Below, one piece after another: positions 1 through 14,684 of a stretch of 64,000 bases of DNA (within the stretch, counting starts at the first letter, position 1; every line of letters starts with the position of its first letter). The stretch lies in NCBI RefSeq assembly GCF_040054535.1, contig NC_090794.1:1611501-1675500 (forward strand). Reading direction: 5' to 3'. The notes beneath the pieces were generated by a model that was not told where the DNA came from, did not search any database, and saw nothing but the letters and a program-made list of their open reading frames with translations. The stretch comes from Antennarius striatus (Eukaryota; Chordata; Actinopteri; Lophiiformes; Antennariidae). The translations under genes and the position numbers were made by a program.

Positions 1-31
1 CTCCTCTTCTTCTTCCTTTTCCTCCTTGAAG

Positions 32-166
32 TCCCGAAGAAGTTGCTCCAGGAGCAGGCATCCAGACCCCCGGGGTTCGCCCCACCACCCGGCGCCCATG
101 ACCCCAACATCGTCGGAGACGGCCCTCCGGAGGGGAGCTCGGTAAACATCGCCAACGGCGTCCCAG
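32..166 (+). CDS. Partial internal exon of an unidentified protein
   Basis: An open frame runs from the window edge to a strong donor (CCAG|GTGAGG, exon end 166). A pyrimidine-rich stretch ending in AG at 30-31 could be the acceptor. The translation contains KKLLQEQASRPPGFAPPPG, then HDPNIVGDGPPEGSSVNIAN, then GVP, ending in phase 1. It is rich in proline and glycine and has no domain I recognise. The next eukaryotic gene on this strand is eva1a, and this peptide does not resemble EVA1A. A possible following exon in the right phase (455-738) is open, but its acceptor is purine-rich and its last 56 bases lie inside a MITE, so I do not call it. The gene mostly lies left of the window. Confidence 0.4.
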
Positions 167-682
167 GTGAGGACGGAACGGTTTCACTCTCAAACTCCAC
201 CCCCTACCCCCCCATGGGGAGCAACACTAAACACCCCCCAGGCATGGAGTCTCCAGTCAGGGCGTGACATGTATGTATATTTAAAGTCACATGGGTTCAA
301 CTGCTTCCATATGTATCCCAGCGCAGCCGTCACTTTGGACCGTTTGTGATCAGCGCTTTTTAAAAATATACAACGACCGGCCAATGGCGTCGCTCCTGAG
401 CGACCGCAGCCCGAATCGGTCGCGATGGGTCCCGTAGAGAGCGGCGGCGCGCAGACGGCCCAGAACAATCAGGCGCACCACGCCAGGGAGGAAGCAGGCT
501 GAAACAAAAGCTTCATTCAGAGGGAGATGATGGCCGGCGTCCAGCGCGGCTGGTCCGCCGCCCGGCTGCTGGCGCTGGGACGACTGGAGGAACCGACCAA
601 TCAGGAGAGAGCAGGAGCTCAGAGCAGGCAGACGATTCCAACGCCAGCCAGCAGAAGTTGATGCAGGGACAGAAGTGTAGTA

Positions 683-1126
683 CAGAAGTACCACCAGATA
701 TGAGTTTAATCCCCCCAAAAAACTCCATAACCCCCTAAATTATTAAAAAAATTATATTTTTATCATCCAATAGACACGCAGACTTTACCTGTGTATGATT
801 AATTATATATAAGTTATGTAAATAATGATGAAGAATGAAAAGAAACGCAAAAGTAACGAGAACACACCAGCTACGTCTTTACTCCACCAACGAGAACGAG
901 ATCCGGTCTCACTGATGTCGTATCCATCCGCCAACACGTGGTAAAGAACGAGATGCGGTCTCACTGATGTCGTATCCATCCGCCAACACGTGGTAAAGAA
1001 CGAGATGCGGTCTCACTGGTGTCGTATCCATCCGCCAGTGTTGGTGTCTTCAAGTATCTCGCATTTTTGCTCGTATATTAACCAAAAATAGGGACAAAGC
1101 CATGACTCGTATCTCGAGGTTCTACT
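683..1126. mobile_element. Tigger/pogo-like MITE, copy A
   Basis: The element runs from CAGAAGTACCACCAGATATG to a right end whose reverse complement is CAGTAGAACCTCGAGATACG. These are imperfect terminal inverted repeats. A TA dinucleotide flanks each side (681-682 and 1127-1128), as expected for Tc1/mariner/pogo insertion. The interior contains no transposase frame, so it is non-autonomous. The same sequence is present in inverse orientation at 15917-16319. The Tigger/pogo assignment rests only on the CAG...ACCTCG.AGATA terminus and the TA duplication. Confidence 0.6.
895..1040. repeat. 52-bp tandem duplication inside MITE copy A
   Basis: A 52-bp unit beginning AACGAGATSCGGTCTCACTG occurs at 895-946 and 947-998, with a partial third copy to about 1040. 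The copy at 15917-16319 has only one such unit, so the expansion happened in this copy. Confidence 0.75.
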
Positions 1127-1652
1127 GTAATCCGCTGTAAAAAAAAAGTCCCGCCCCCCCTCCTGCTGTGGGACACGCTGTCCTGTCTTATGAAGATGTT
1201 TTAACATTTACAGTCATACAGGATGAAGAAGTCCAGACGAGGATTTTATCCTCGCTCCTGGTCTATAAATAGATTTTTAAGGGAAGCTGCCGGCTCGCAA
1301 ACATTTCCCACGTGGCTCTCTGTTTCAGAGTGAGTCAGGATGGATGTTGGGAAACCTTCTGACTCAGGTTGTGTTTGTGCGTGACGCATCAGAAGTCAAA
1401 CTCCTAAATATTTAGGCACCAGCGGATGATTCAGGGACTCAAAGCCAGAGTCGTACGAAACGCTCTGGGTTTACAGGAAGTCACCGGATTGCGCCGCCGC
1501 TACGCTCTGTGGACCGTTTCTTTACTCCGTCTTCTGTTTCAGACAGGAAAAGGATCCGGGAGACGAACCCCAACGAGGAGAAGCTACCTGAAGCCGGAGG
1601 TGGAGGAGGAGGAGGAGCTAAACCCGTCATTAACTCCACCTCCAGCGCCAAC

Positions 1653-2163
1653 ATGGCGCTCATCAGCAACGCGCTGGCGGCCTACACCTACGTATCCGGT
1701 AGGGCAACAGGATGTTGGTTTTCCCTTGCACTGCTGGTGTACTTCCTGTGAGATACCAACTCCGCCTTTCTCCCCCATGACAGACCACCCGGAGAGGGCG
1801 GCGCTCTTCTTCGTCTGCGGCGTTTGCCTGGGCCTCTTCCTCACCCTCTTCGCCCTGGTGGTCCAGATCTCCTGCCGCACCGATTGCCAACCGCGCCGCC
1901 GGCCCGCCACCAAGAAACGAGCGCGCCCCGCCAACTCGTCGTCCGACTCCAGCGACTCGGACTCGGACTGGGACACCAACTCGGACCTGTCGGCGCGGCG
2001 GCACCGGCGGTTCGAACGCACGCTCAACATGAACGTGTTCACGTCGGCGGAGGAGCTGGAGCGGGCGCAGCGGCTGGAGGAGAGGGAGCGGATCATCCGC
2101 GAGATCTGGATGAACGGGCAACCGGACATCCCCGGCACGCGGAGCCTCAACCGGTATTACTGA
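1653..2163 (+). CDS. eva1a: eva1a (FAM176A/TMEM166), regulator of autophagy and apoptosis
   Basis: Two coding exons: 1653-1698 and 1784-2163, with an 85-bp GT-AG intron. The first exon begins about 1543 after a CTGTTTCAG acceptor, so the transcript has an upstream 5' exon. The protein is 141 aa. MALISNALAAYTYVS leads into DHPERAALFFVCGVCLGLFL, a single transmembrane helix, then a cytoplasmic tail with a serine/aspartate run (SSSDSSDSDSDWD) and the near-invariant end NVFTSAEELERAQRLEERER through PGTRSLNRYY. These match human EVA1A almost residue by residue over the tail and separate it from EVA1B. EVA1A is known as an ER/lysosome membrane protein involved in autophagy. The frame stays open upstream of 1653 (glycine-rich, from the acceptor), so a longer N-terminus is possible. 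Polyadenylation signals could be ATTAAA at 2619 or AATAAA at 3300. Confidence 0.93.
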
Positions 2164-3359
2164 GGGATCCATTCGCGCCCCCTGGACTCGGAACATAAAA
2201 TTTTAGGAAGCACTCGGATTGGTAAGGGGCAGAAAGACCTCACGATGCTTTCTAAGCAGGCACTCCAAGGCCGACCCCAAGGAGGAAGTCACTCCTACAG
2301 GGTAATCTCGCCTCGCTGTGCCGGAAGAGCAGGGTGAAAGGCCACGCCGCCTTGCCCGTGACCTCCGCAGACCTTTTTGAAGTGGGGATTTATTGGTTGG
2401 CTGCCTCAGACATAGCCCAGCCTGCAGAGGGGAGACCACCAGGTGCCTGAAGGACCCGGATCCGATCAGCAGCTGGACGAGGCAATCTCCGGTATTCAGG
2501 AACGTAAGACAATCCTTCCGCGACGGACAACCTCGCACTCGTTGGAACTTCTACGAAACCTAAAGATATTTCTTTGGAGGGATGGGAGGAATGGGATGGG
2601 GGGTCATTATGGACCCTTATTAAATTTATTTTATAATATTTAATAGTTTATTGATGTGTCATTTTGGTTGATCATGAGATATTTTTATACTTGGCGAAGG
2701 TTTCTGGCGCCTCAGGGATGCAATCCTAGTGTTTCCGTGTTGGGTTGATGTGTTTGCTACCTGACAAAGCCCGTTTTAAACCGCTGTGTCAGCATTTTCA
2801 GAACCGGCGACGTCCCGTAAAAGGGCCTCAAAGAGGTTGCGGTGACTTCGCTTCGCTTTCGTACGATTTCAGAGCCTTCGGTAGCTACGAAGTCTGGTCG
2901 ATCGATTTACCCATCGGAGGGTCCAAAATTCAGCTTTTATAATTTTTTTTCCCCCTTTTTTGTTTTTAATCAATGCTTTGCTGAAGTGGAACATGTGTAA
3001 AAAAAACAAAAAGAATTTATCTAATTTCATACCAGAGAGATTATTTTTCCATGCTCGCGTCAACTGAGTGCAGAATTTAAGATTATTAAAAAAAAACAAG
3101 CTATGCTGGTGGATTTTGCTGCTCATGAAGGAACCAGCATCGAAATCACGTTGCCAGTTTAATGAAATAAGCTATTGTGGGTCCATTCACGCAGGACGCG
3201 CTCGTTTTTTTTAAAAACTGTTTAATGGGATTTTAAAAATGGGATTAAAAAAAGTGCCATTAGCTGGTAAAGTGAGACCAAACTGACTCCTGTGCTCAGA
3301 ATAAACTGTTCAAACATGACTCCTCCTGTTTGCTTCCATCTCACATCACGTCGATTCAA

Positions 3360-3373
3360 CCAGCAGGGGGCGC
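3360..3373 (+). promoter_or_regulatory. CTCF-like motif
   Basis: CCAGCAGGGGGCGC is an excellent match to the vertebrate CTCF core. It lies between eva1a and efhc1, and faces the opposite-strand motif at 3581-3594. Confidence 0.5.
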
Positions 3374-3580
3374 AGCGCACCGGAAACCCCACCAGGACCC
3401 CCCCGTGAATTCATTCTGACCCGAGTGGACTGGCTTAGTGGACCGGATGAGGTCCAGTTCAGTCCAGGTCCGGGTGGGGGCTTGTGTGAAACCTGTTCTG
3501 TCGCTAGTTTTATCGTGACGTCACACAAACACAAGCCAACAGTTAATAATGACGGCAGGAGTGTGATTTGCTTGTGTGTG

Positions 3581-3594
3581 GCGCCCCCTGCTGG
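3581..3594 (-). promoter_or_regulatory. CTCF-like motif
   Basis: GCGCCCCCTGCTGG is the exact reverse complement of the motif at 3360-3373. The two form a convergent pair 207 bp apart. Confidence 0.5.
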
Positions 3595-3891
3595 TGACGC
3601 CAGAGCCCTTCAGTTTGTTAAACTGGATGTTTTAACTTATTTATAGCCGTGATAATCATTTAATTCAATTGACTAGATATACGACAGAAAAATAAAATTA
3701 TCTTAATATTTTCAATGTTTTCAAATTGCTTTGATTACTTTTAATTTTTTTTTTCTATTAATTTATTTTTTTAAAAATTTAAATGAATTTATAAAACAAT
3801 AATGTAATAATCAGATTTATTCCCTTATTCATTCGAGTTTAGTCTGAAAAACTTATTTTTTCTGTCCTTATTTGTGTGGACTTTGTTTGTG

Positions 3892-3905
3892 GTATCCATG
3901 GTAAC
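3892..3905 (+). promoter_or_regulatory. RFX X-box upstream of efhc1
   Basis: GTATCCATGGTAAC fits the X-box consensus (two inverted half-sites, RYYNYY-N2-RRNRAC). It lies 153 bp upstream of the efhc1 start codon. RFX factors drive ciliary genes through such sites close to the promoter, and EFHC1 is a ciliary axoneme protein. Confidence 0.65.
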
Positions 3906-4057
3906 AGCACTTCGACAAACTTCTCCACCGGGGAACCGTAGCGCGAGCAAAACGACCGCAAACAGCGGAGAAAAACGACTAAAATCACCGTTAACGTCTC
4001 ACGGGGGGGGGGGAGCGGAAAACCTGTAAGACACGCAACGTGACGTCACGACCCACG

Positions 4058-6815
4058 ATGTCCTGGAACTGGAACAGACATAAATTACCGTTTTTACCCG
4101 GGTACACGTTCCGGGATGTGACGGTAAGCTGTTTAAATTTACCCTCAGGTGACGTATGTGACGTGACGTCATCTTTATGCTTGATAAAAGATGAATATTG
4201 ATTTCCCTTCAAAGCCGATTCCTGCATTCTTCAGTTTAAATAAAGTTTTGAATGAGTGTGTTCACGTTTCCATTGGGGGGGGGGGGGGTATGCTCTTCCT
4301 CCTCTTGCAGAAGTCCTCCTTCCATCGCCCCCAGACCCTGGGCTATAAGAACGGCTACGCCCTGCCCCGGCGCCCCACGTCGGGCATTGGGCAGGACCCC
4401 CTCCTATCGGATCAGCTGACCCCCCAGGGGGACGTCAGCGACTTCTCCTTCGAGGTTCCTGACATCCGGTATGACATGTACGAACGGGGCCTGGCGGAGG
4501 ACTTCATCCCGGCCCACGTGGCGCTGGATAAGAAGGTACCCCCTCAACAGGAAGTGACCGTCTGTGGGCTTCCTGTCCAAACGCCTTCAGCCTCCACCCT
4601 CTCCCCCCATCCAGGTGCTTCGCTTCTACGCCTACTTTGAGGAGAACGTCCTGTACTCCCCGGAGGAGGACCGCCGGGTGCGCCCCGTGGTCGTCTACTA
4701 CTACCTGGAAGACGACAGCATGGCCATCGTGGAGCCCGCCGTGGAGAATTCTGGGATACCTCAAGGGAAGCGGATCAAACGCCAGCAGCTGCCCAAGAAC
4801 AAACGAGGCGACCCTTACCGGTGGAAGGACCTCAACCTGGCCGTGGACCTCCAGGTGTACGGGGTGAACTACCGCGTGACGCACTGCGACGCTTTCACAC
4901 GGGTACGACTCTCACCTGACGGCGGTACGTCTCCTGCTGGCGCGTCGACGTGGAGATGACTTCCTGTCTTCTCATCGCAGGAGTTCATGGAGAGTCAAGG
5001 CATCGTCCTGAACGACCCCGAGCCCACGCCCTCAGATCCGTACATCCAACGCCGCAAGCCCCCCCAGCCCTGCCACTTAACCCCGTCCGACTTCGACCGC
5101 ACGCAGCAGTTCCTCACGTTGGATAGGAAGGTACGGGGAAGTCGTTGGGTCACCAAGACGGACGGTTATCCCTCATTCTGTTGCCTTCCTAAAACCTTCT
5201 TCTTGCCAGGTGTTGCGTTTCTTCGCTCTGTGGGACGATGCGGACTCTCCGTCCGGTGGGACGAGGTCCGTTACTGTCCAGTACTTCCTGGTGGACGACA
5301 CCGTGGAGATCAGGGAGGTCCACCAACCCAACAGTGGCCGGGATTCCTTCCCCGTCCTGATGCGCAGGCAGAAGCTGCCCAAGAAGGTCAAACCGGAGTC
5401 TGGTGAGCGGCGGCGACGTCACGTTGATTTTAAGATGAACCGACCGCACATCCATAACTGGTCTCATCTACATCTCCATCTAGAGAACTTCCCTAGTTGT
5501 GTCCTGGAGATCTCCTCAGCCGAGGTGGACGAGTACTACTCCCCCAAAGACTTCCAGGTGGGTCAGACGGTAACGCTACTGGGCCGGGCCTTCCTACTGT
5601 ACGACTGCGACGCCTTCACCAGAGACTATTACCGGAAGAACCACCCCGACATGGAGATGAACCCCGTAGACGTCCCCAAGAAAAGTGGCAGTCTCTGGGA
5701 CAAGAAGAAGGTGAGAAATATGATCTATCACAACACCTGAGAGACTCGACCCGGTAATAAAGAGATTTGTGTTCGCAGGAGTTCCCCCCCTACAACGGCT
5801 TCGGTTCCCTTGAAGACTCGCTCCAGAACTGTTTGTCTTTAATTCCCGAGCCACCCAAAAAGAACGTGACGAAGATGCTGGAAAACAGCCACAAAGTTCT
5901 GCGCTACAGCGCCAGGCTGGTGGGTCAACCCTCCGACGCCGACCATCTGATCGGTGACATCTGCTGCTTCTTTGTTCTAATCTTTATTACAATCGTGTTT
6001 TTTGCAGTATTTATGTGAAATATTAACACTAACGACAGGTTAATCAACCAAAGTTCAGTCTTAAAGCGGGTGAATGATGATTAAAACAGATTTTCCTACA
6101 AAGATCCACTGTCAGTGATAGATCATGGAGAACATTGTTACCACAAAAGACCAGCAGGTGGCAGCATTTACCTTGTCTCAGGGTCCAGTAAATATTTGAA
6201 ATAATTTTAAATAACAAACATAAATTTTCATGTGATGCGTTTTAATTTATTTATCAGTGGAATCATTTGATTTTAATTTTTAAAATGTCCCACTTTGCCT
6301 TCCAGGACTCCCAGAATCCTGACGACGACGGCCGCCAGTTCGTGCTGTCCTACTTCCTGTCCAATGACATGATCAGTATTTTTGAAAAGCCCGCTCGGAA
6401 CTCCGGGATTATCGGCGGGAAGTTTCTGGAGAAGACGCGCGTCCCCAAGCCGGGATCCACCGTCCAAAACCCTCAGTTCTACTCGCCTGCGGATTTCGCC
6501 ATCGGATCCACGGTGGAAGGTAAACTCCTCTCATTGATCACCACCCAGGAGTAATCAATCGATAATAACCCATGATTTGCGTCTCCAGTTTTCGGCCATC
6601 GATTTGTGCTGACTGACGCTGACCGCTACGTGATGACGTACCTGCAGTCTGTCGCCGGGCAGATCCCGGGTCCCACGCTGGAGTCTCTGCAGCACAAGCT
6701 GGGCGAGTTGACGACCAACGAGGGGCCGGAGGACCCCAACGGGCCGAACCCGAACGAGTCAAACCCAAACGAGTCAAACCCGAACGAGTCGAACCAGATC
6801 AGCCGTTTAGATTGA
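4058..6815 (+). CDS. efhc1: efhc1 (myoclonin-1), axonemal DM10-domain protein
   Basis: Nine coding exons: 4058-4123, 4311-4535, 4615-4902, 4981-5130, 5210-5402, 5484-5710, 5779-5919, 6306-6519, 6589-6815; phases join throughout. The start is fixed by [18 protein letters not shown], which matches human LPFLPGTSF. The protein is 576 aa with three DM10 domains, roughly residues 95-195, 240-360 and 415-520. Typical signatures are [55 protein letters not shown] and [14 protein letters not shown]1 is a microtubule inner protein of motile cilia doublets, and the human gene is linked to juvenile myoclonic epilepsy. The last exon ends soon after the third DM10 with [16 protein letters not shown] and PNESN repeats. 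The human coiled region and EF-hand (about 100 residues) are missing, and I found no exon for them before tram2. It is convergent with tram2, as in human. Confidence 0.95.
6151..6164 (+). promoter_or_regulatory. CTCF-like motif in efhc1 intron 7
   Basis: CCAGCAGGTGGCAG matches the CTCF core consensus. It lies in the longest efhc1 intron (5920-6305). Confidence 0.4.
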
Positions 6816-6934
6816 CGTGACCTGTAGAAAAGTCTAAAGGTGACGTCAATCTCTTTTGGCTTGTTCCATCTCTCATTGGTTGTTGTTTGATGACGTCATC
6901 GACGAGGTACGACAATTTTCTTGTGTTAAATGTG

Positions 6935-6940
6935 AATAAA
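6935..6940 (+). terminator. efhc1 polyadenylation signal
   Basis: AATAAA lies 120 nt after the efhc1 stop codon and is the first canonical signal downstream. The stretch 6941-7933, before the tram2 stop, holds AT-rich non-coding DNA; plus-strand TTTATT at 7198 may be the tram2 signal on the other strand. Confidence 0.6.
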
Positions 6941-7933
6941 TGACATCAGGTAAATGCTAGCGATGTTTAGCTCTTAAATTTAAACATAGAATTAAGAATT
7001 AATAGAACAATTAAACGAAAGCATAGCAAAATTTATATATTTGAGAAAATTGTACTATTAATTATCAAAGTTGATTTGACATTTACCTTATATAGACTTT
7101 GTTATAGATGCCGTTTGTGAGTTCTGTTTGTAGATCAGACGTTAGCCGTAGCTAACTTCTTCCTGGAGCAAATCATGACTCATGAAAATTTATTTCACTT
7201 TATTATCTAACATTAAAACTTTACTGAAACATAAAGTTGAATAACTCTTGGGACTGCATGGACTATTAAAACGCTGATTGTTGGTGTGTTTAGTTCCAGG
7301 TTGACACGCCTCCGTTAGCATTTAGCAAAACCTTGTTGACAGATGTTTTAATCGTAGAAAATTATAGAAAATATAGAAAAAGAAGCAAATCTTCTCAGAA
7401 AATTGTATTTAATAAAGAAATTAACAAAATAAAAAACAAACATGGAATGGCGTGTGCTGATCTCCAACGCGCGTACAGGAAGTGATGCTCCTCTGACGTA
7501 AACGGTTTTGGGCGGCGCGCGTCCGCCTTCTGGTGACAAAAGGTCGGCGTTTCGGGAATCAAACGGGACGTCGGGAACAAAACAAGCAAAACCGGCTCAG
7601 ATTGGGGGGGGGGGTTGTTGTAGAGGGGTGGGGGCTGCAGCGCTACAATGCAGTACTTTTGCGCTGCGTTCATGTTCCGTTTTGACTCGTTCTGCGTACA
7701 GGGCGGCGGGATGGCGGCTGCAAAAAAAACAAAAAACTGATATGACGATAAGGAGTAAATGTCTGTCGGGCTCGGGGGGGTTTTCCTTGGACTTCACGTC
7801 CCAGCGTTCCAGCCTGAGTCCATCGCGACCGTCCCCGTGACGTCCCGGGACGCCGTCGACGAGAGCGTTCCCTGTTGTGCTGATGAGAAACCTCAGTCCA
7901 GGCGAAGGACGCTTTTGTTTTCGGCGTGCCGTC

Positions 7934-12473
<4,540 letters not shown>

Positions 12474-12563
12474 CTTCACCCTGTGCGCTTTTCCCCAACT
12501 ATTTTAAAATTCCCTTTTTTTTTCTCACTACGAAGTTCCAGGAGTTAAACTTTTTCACCGACG

Positions 12564-12574
12564 TGCGCATGCGC
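12564..12574. promoter_or_regulatory. NRF1 site in the tram2 promoter
   Basis: TGCGCATGCGC is the canonical palindromic NRF1 site. It lies about 90 bp upstream of the tram2 start codon, in a CpG-bearing stretch consistent with a housekeeping promoter. Confidence 0.55.
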
Positions 12575-12599
12575 GACTTCTTAAAGGGCGAGTGCCACA

Positions 12600-14684
12600 A
12601 ATACCTCGCTTGAGGCATAGCCGCGCGCTCTGCTGGCGCGAGCCGGAGGACAGGTAACGACAGGAAGGATTACGTCTGAGGTAGTGACGTCATGACTTCG
12701 TAATTTAAAGGAAAAAAAGACGTAAAAAAGTTTTTAAGAGAAAAAAAATGTTACAAGAATAAAGTTATTTTAAATTTTTTTTTAAAAATTAGAATCTTGC
12801 AAAGAAAGTAATCGTGAATATGTAATAATAACGAGATAAAGTTGTAATTTTATGAAGGAAACGTCAAAATATATGAAGAATAAAGTTACATTCTTGATAT
12901 ATTTTGACTTTTTCAGCTGGGATTGGCTTCAGCAACCCCCACGACCCGCAAAAGTGGAAGAAACGTATCAGAAGGTAAATTAATAAAAGAATGAAGTCAT
13001 ATTTTTACCATAAAGCTCATAATATTGCAGGATAATGTTGTGCTTTTATGAGAAAAAGGGTTCTATTAAAGGTATAAAATAGTTTGGGGGTTTTTGCATT
13101 AAGTAATAAGACTCCCAAAAATTAATTTATAATTTCACTAGAATGTCGTATTACGAACAAGTAATGGGATTACGAGATAACGTTGTAGTTTTATGAGAAG
13201 AATATTCAGTGCAATGCCAAGTAGTAAAGTCAAAGGTAAGGGCCCCTTCATCACAGAGGACATGACAGATTATGATGATAATCAGACAATGCTGGAAAAT
13301 GTGTACAGAACATCTGTGGTCACATTACACATCTAGTGTTCTATATGTAAGGTTTTAATGGGTAGGTGTATATATGTGCTTGGACTGGATGTAAATGTGT
13401 CTATAAATATCTGAATATATTGGTGCTTATTTTATTTAATCATGACTTTCTGTTTGTGTTTTATGTAATGTTTAGTTTTTTATATCTGGACCTTGAGTCT
13501 GTAATAAAGTTTGAGTTTGAACAAAGTCTAGAGGTGGCATTCAAAAACTGCTGAGAATACGCAAAGTCATTTTAGGAAACACATTCGAAGGGCGTCGTCG
13601 TCATGGTGACGTGACAGGAATGCATGCTATGCCCTCAGTGGTACAACAATAGATGAGTGGCAGCGTGTTGGAGCTTAAAACACGCTAAGAAATAAACACA
13701 CAAATGTAAAAATGTCGATGAAATAACCACACCTGGTTGTTTCCCAGTCACTCCAGTATGTTGGTTATTTATTGCTTATTTAAAGCCACCAGTGGCGTTT
13801 CACTTCACAGTTCAAAATCGAATCAATATCCAGCATCATTTCACTGCTTTGTCAGTGGATTTCATCCTGTTTACAGAACAGCAATAAGTACAAATGCATT
13901 TGTCACCTCAAAATAATGAAAAATAAGTCACTGCAAGCATCTTTTCTTCTAGTTACACGTTCAACAAGCTTTTTAAAATCAGTGCCTGAGATGTTAGAAC
14001 CCCCCCACCACCACCACAACACCACGAAAAGTCCAAAAGTTACATGGTCAACATGTAAATAAAGTTAAAACACTCACAGTTTCACCGGGTGGCCTCACCA
14101 ACCAGTTTAAAGCAAAATCAGTTCATATTATTATAAAAAAAAACGTAATTATTCTCATTTTGTTTTTAAATAATGAGAATAAAAGTTCACAGCGAAACAC
14201 GTACGGTACAGAAGATACTTGTGCTTTTTTAGAAGCTATAAAAAAAAAAAAAGACCCAGAGGTCACGCACTCTGGCCTCCGTTTAGATCTAAGAGTCGTT
14301 TCCTTTTTCTCACCGCTGCAGTTTCGTTATGTGATATAGAGGAAAGAGCTGCATATTATTACTGTTTTTGGCTACTTCTTAATTCTGGAGCCAGCGTTTA
14401 ACCCAGTCCTACCCTATTCTCCACCGGCGTTGCTAATTAGCTATGCTGCCATCCCCTTCTTGTCCGATAGTCTCCAATGGAGGTTTCGCTTCTGAGTGCA
14501 AAGCTTCTAGAAAATAGCTTATGATTTGAGAAGAGCACAAGTAGCTTAGCATCGTCTAAACATTTTTGCATATACCGTTCCCCACAGTGTTTTAAATATA
14601 GAGACACGCGGAGGTGAATTCCTCCAAAGCTGGTGTAATTTTTCTGTTTCTCAAATATCGTTCCCTGATTCTGTCGAGAGACAC
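12600..14684. other. tram2-xkr5 intergenic DNA and probable xkr5 3' UTR
   Basis: No coding exon is recognised. A degenerate teleost repeat tail (CAGCTGGGATTGGCTTCAGC and following) lies near 12917-12980. The part next to xkr5 is probably its 3' UTR, but I cannot fix a polyadenylation signal. The rest is AT-rich. Confidence 0.5.

Larger units (their letters stand above)
2164..3880. other. eva1a 3' UTR and eva1a-efhc1 intergenic DNA
   Basis: No further coding exon is seen. The stretch is AT-rich with candidate polyadenylation signals at 2619-2624 and 3300-3305. Two opposed CTCF-like motifs lie at 3360 and 3581. The open frames here lack splice context and resemble no family. Confidence 0.6.

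Noticed and set aside
455-738. Open frame in the right phase to follow the left-edge exon (Gln/Ser/Gly-rich, ends at a TAA at 736)
   Set aside because: The acceptor region is purine-rich, the peptide resembles nothing I know, and the last 56 bases lie inside MITE copy A. It could be an exonised end, but there is no evidence beyond openness.
6816-7933. Search for a missing EF-hand exon of efhc1
   Set aside because: No frame with a calcium-loop pattern and flanking splice sites was found before the tram2 stop.
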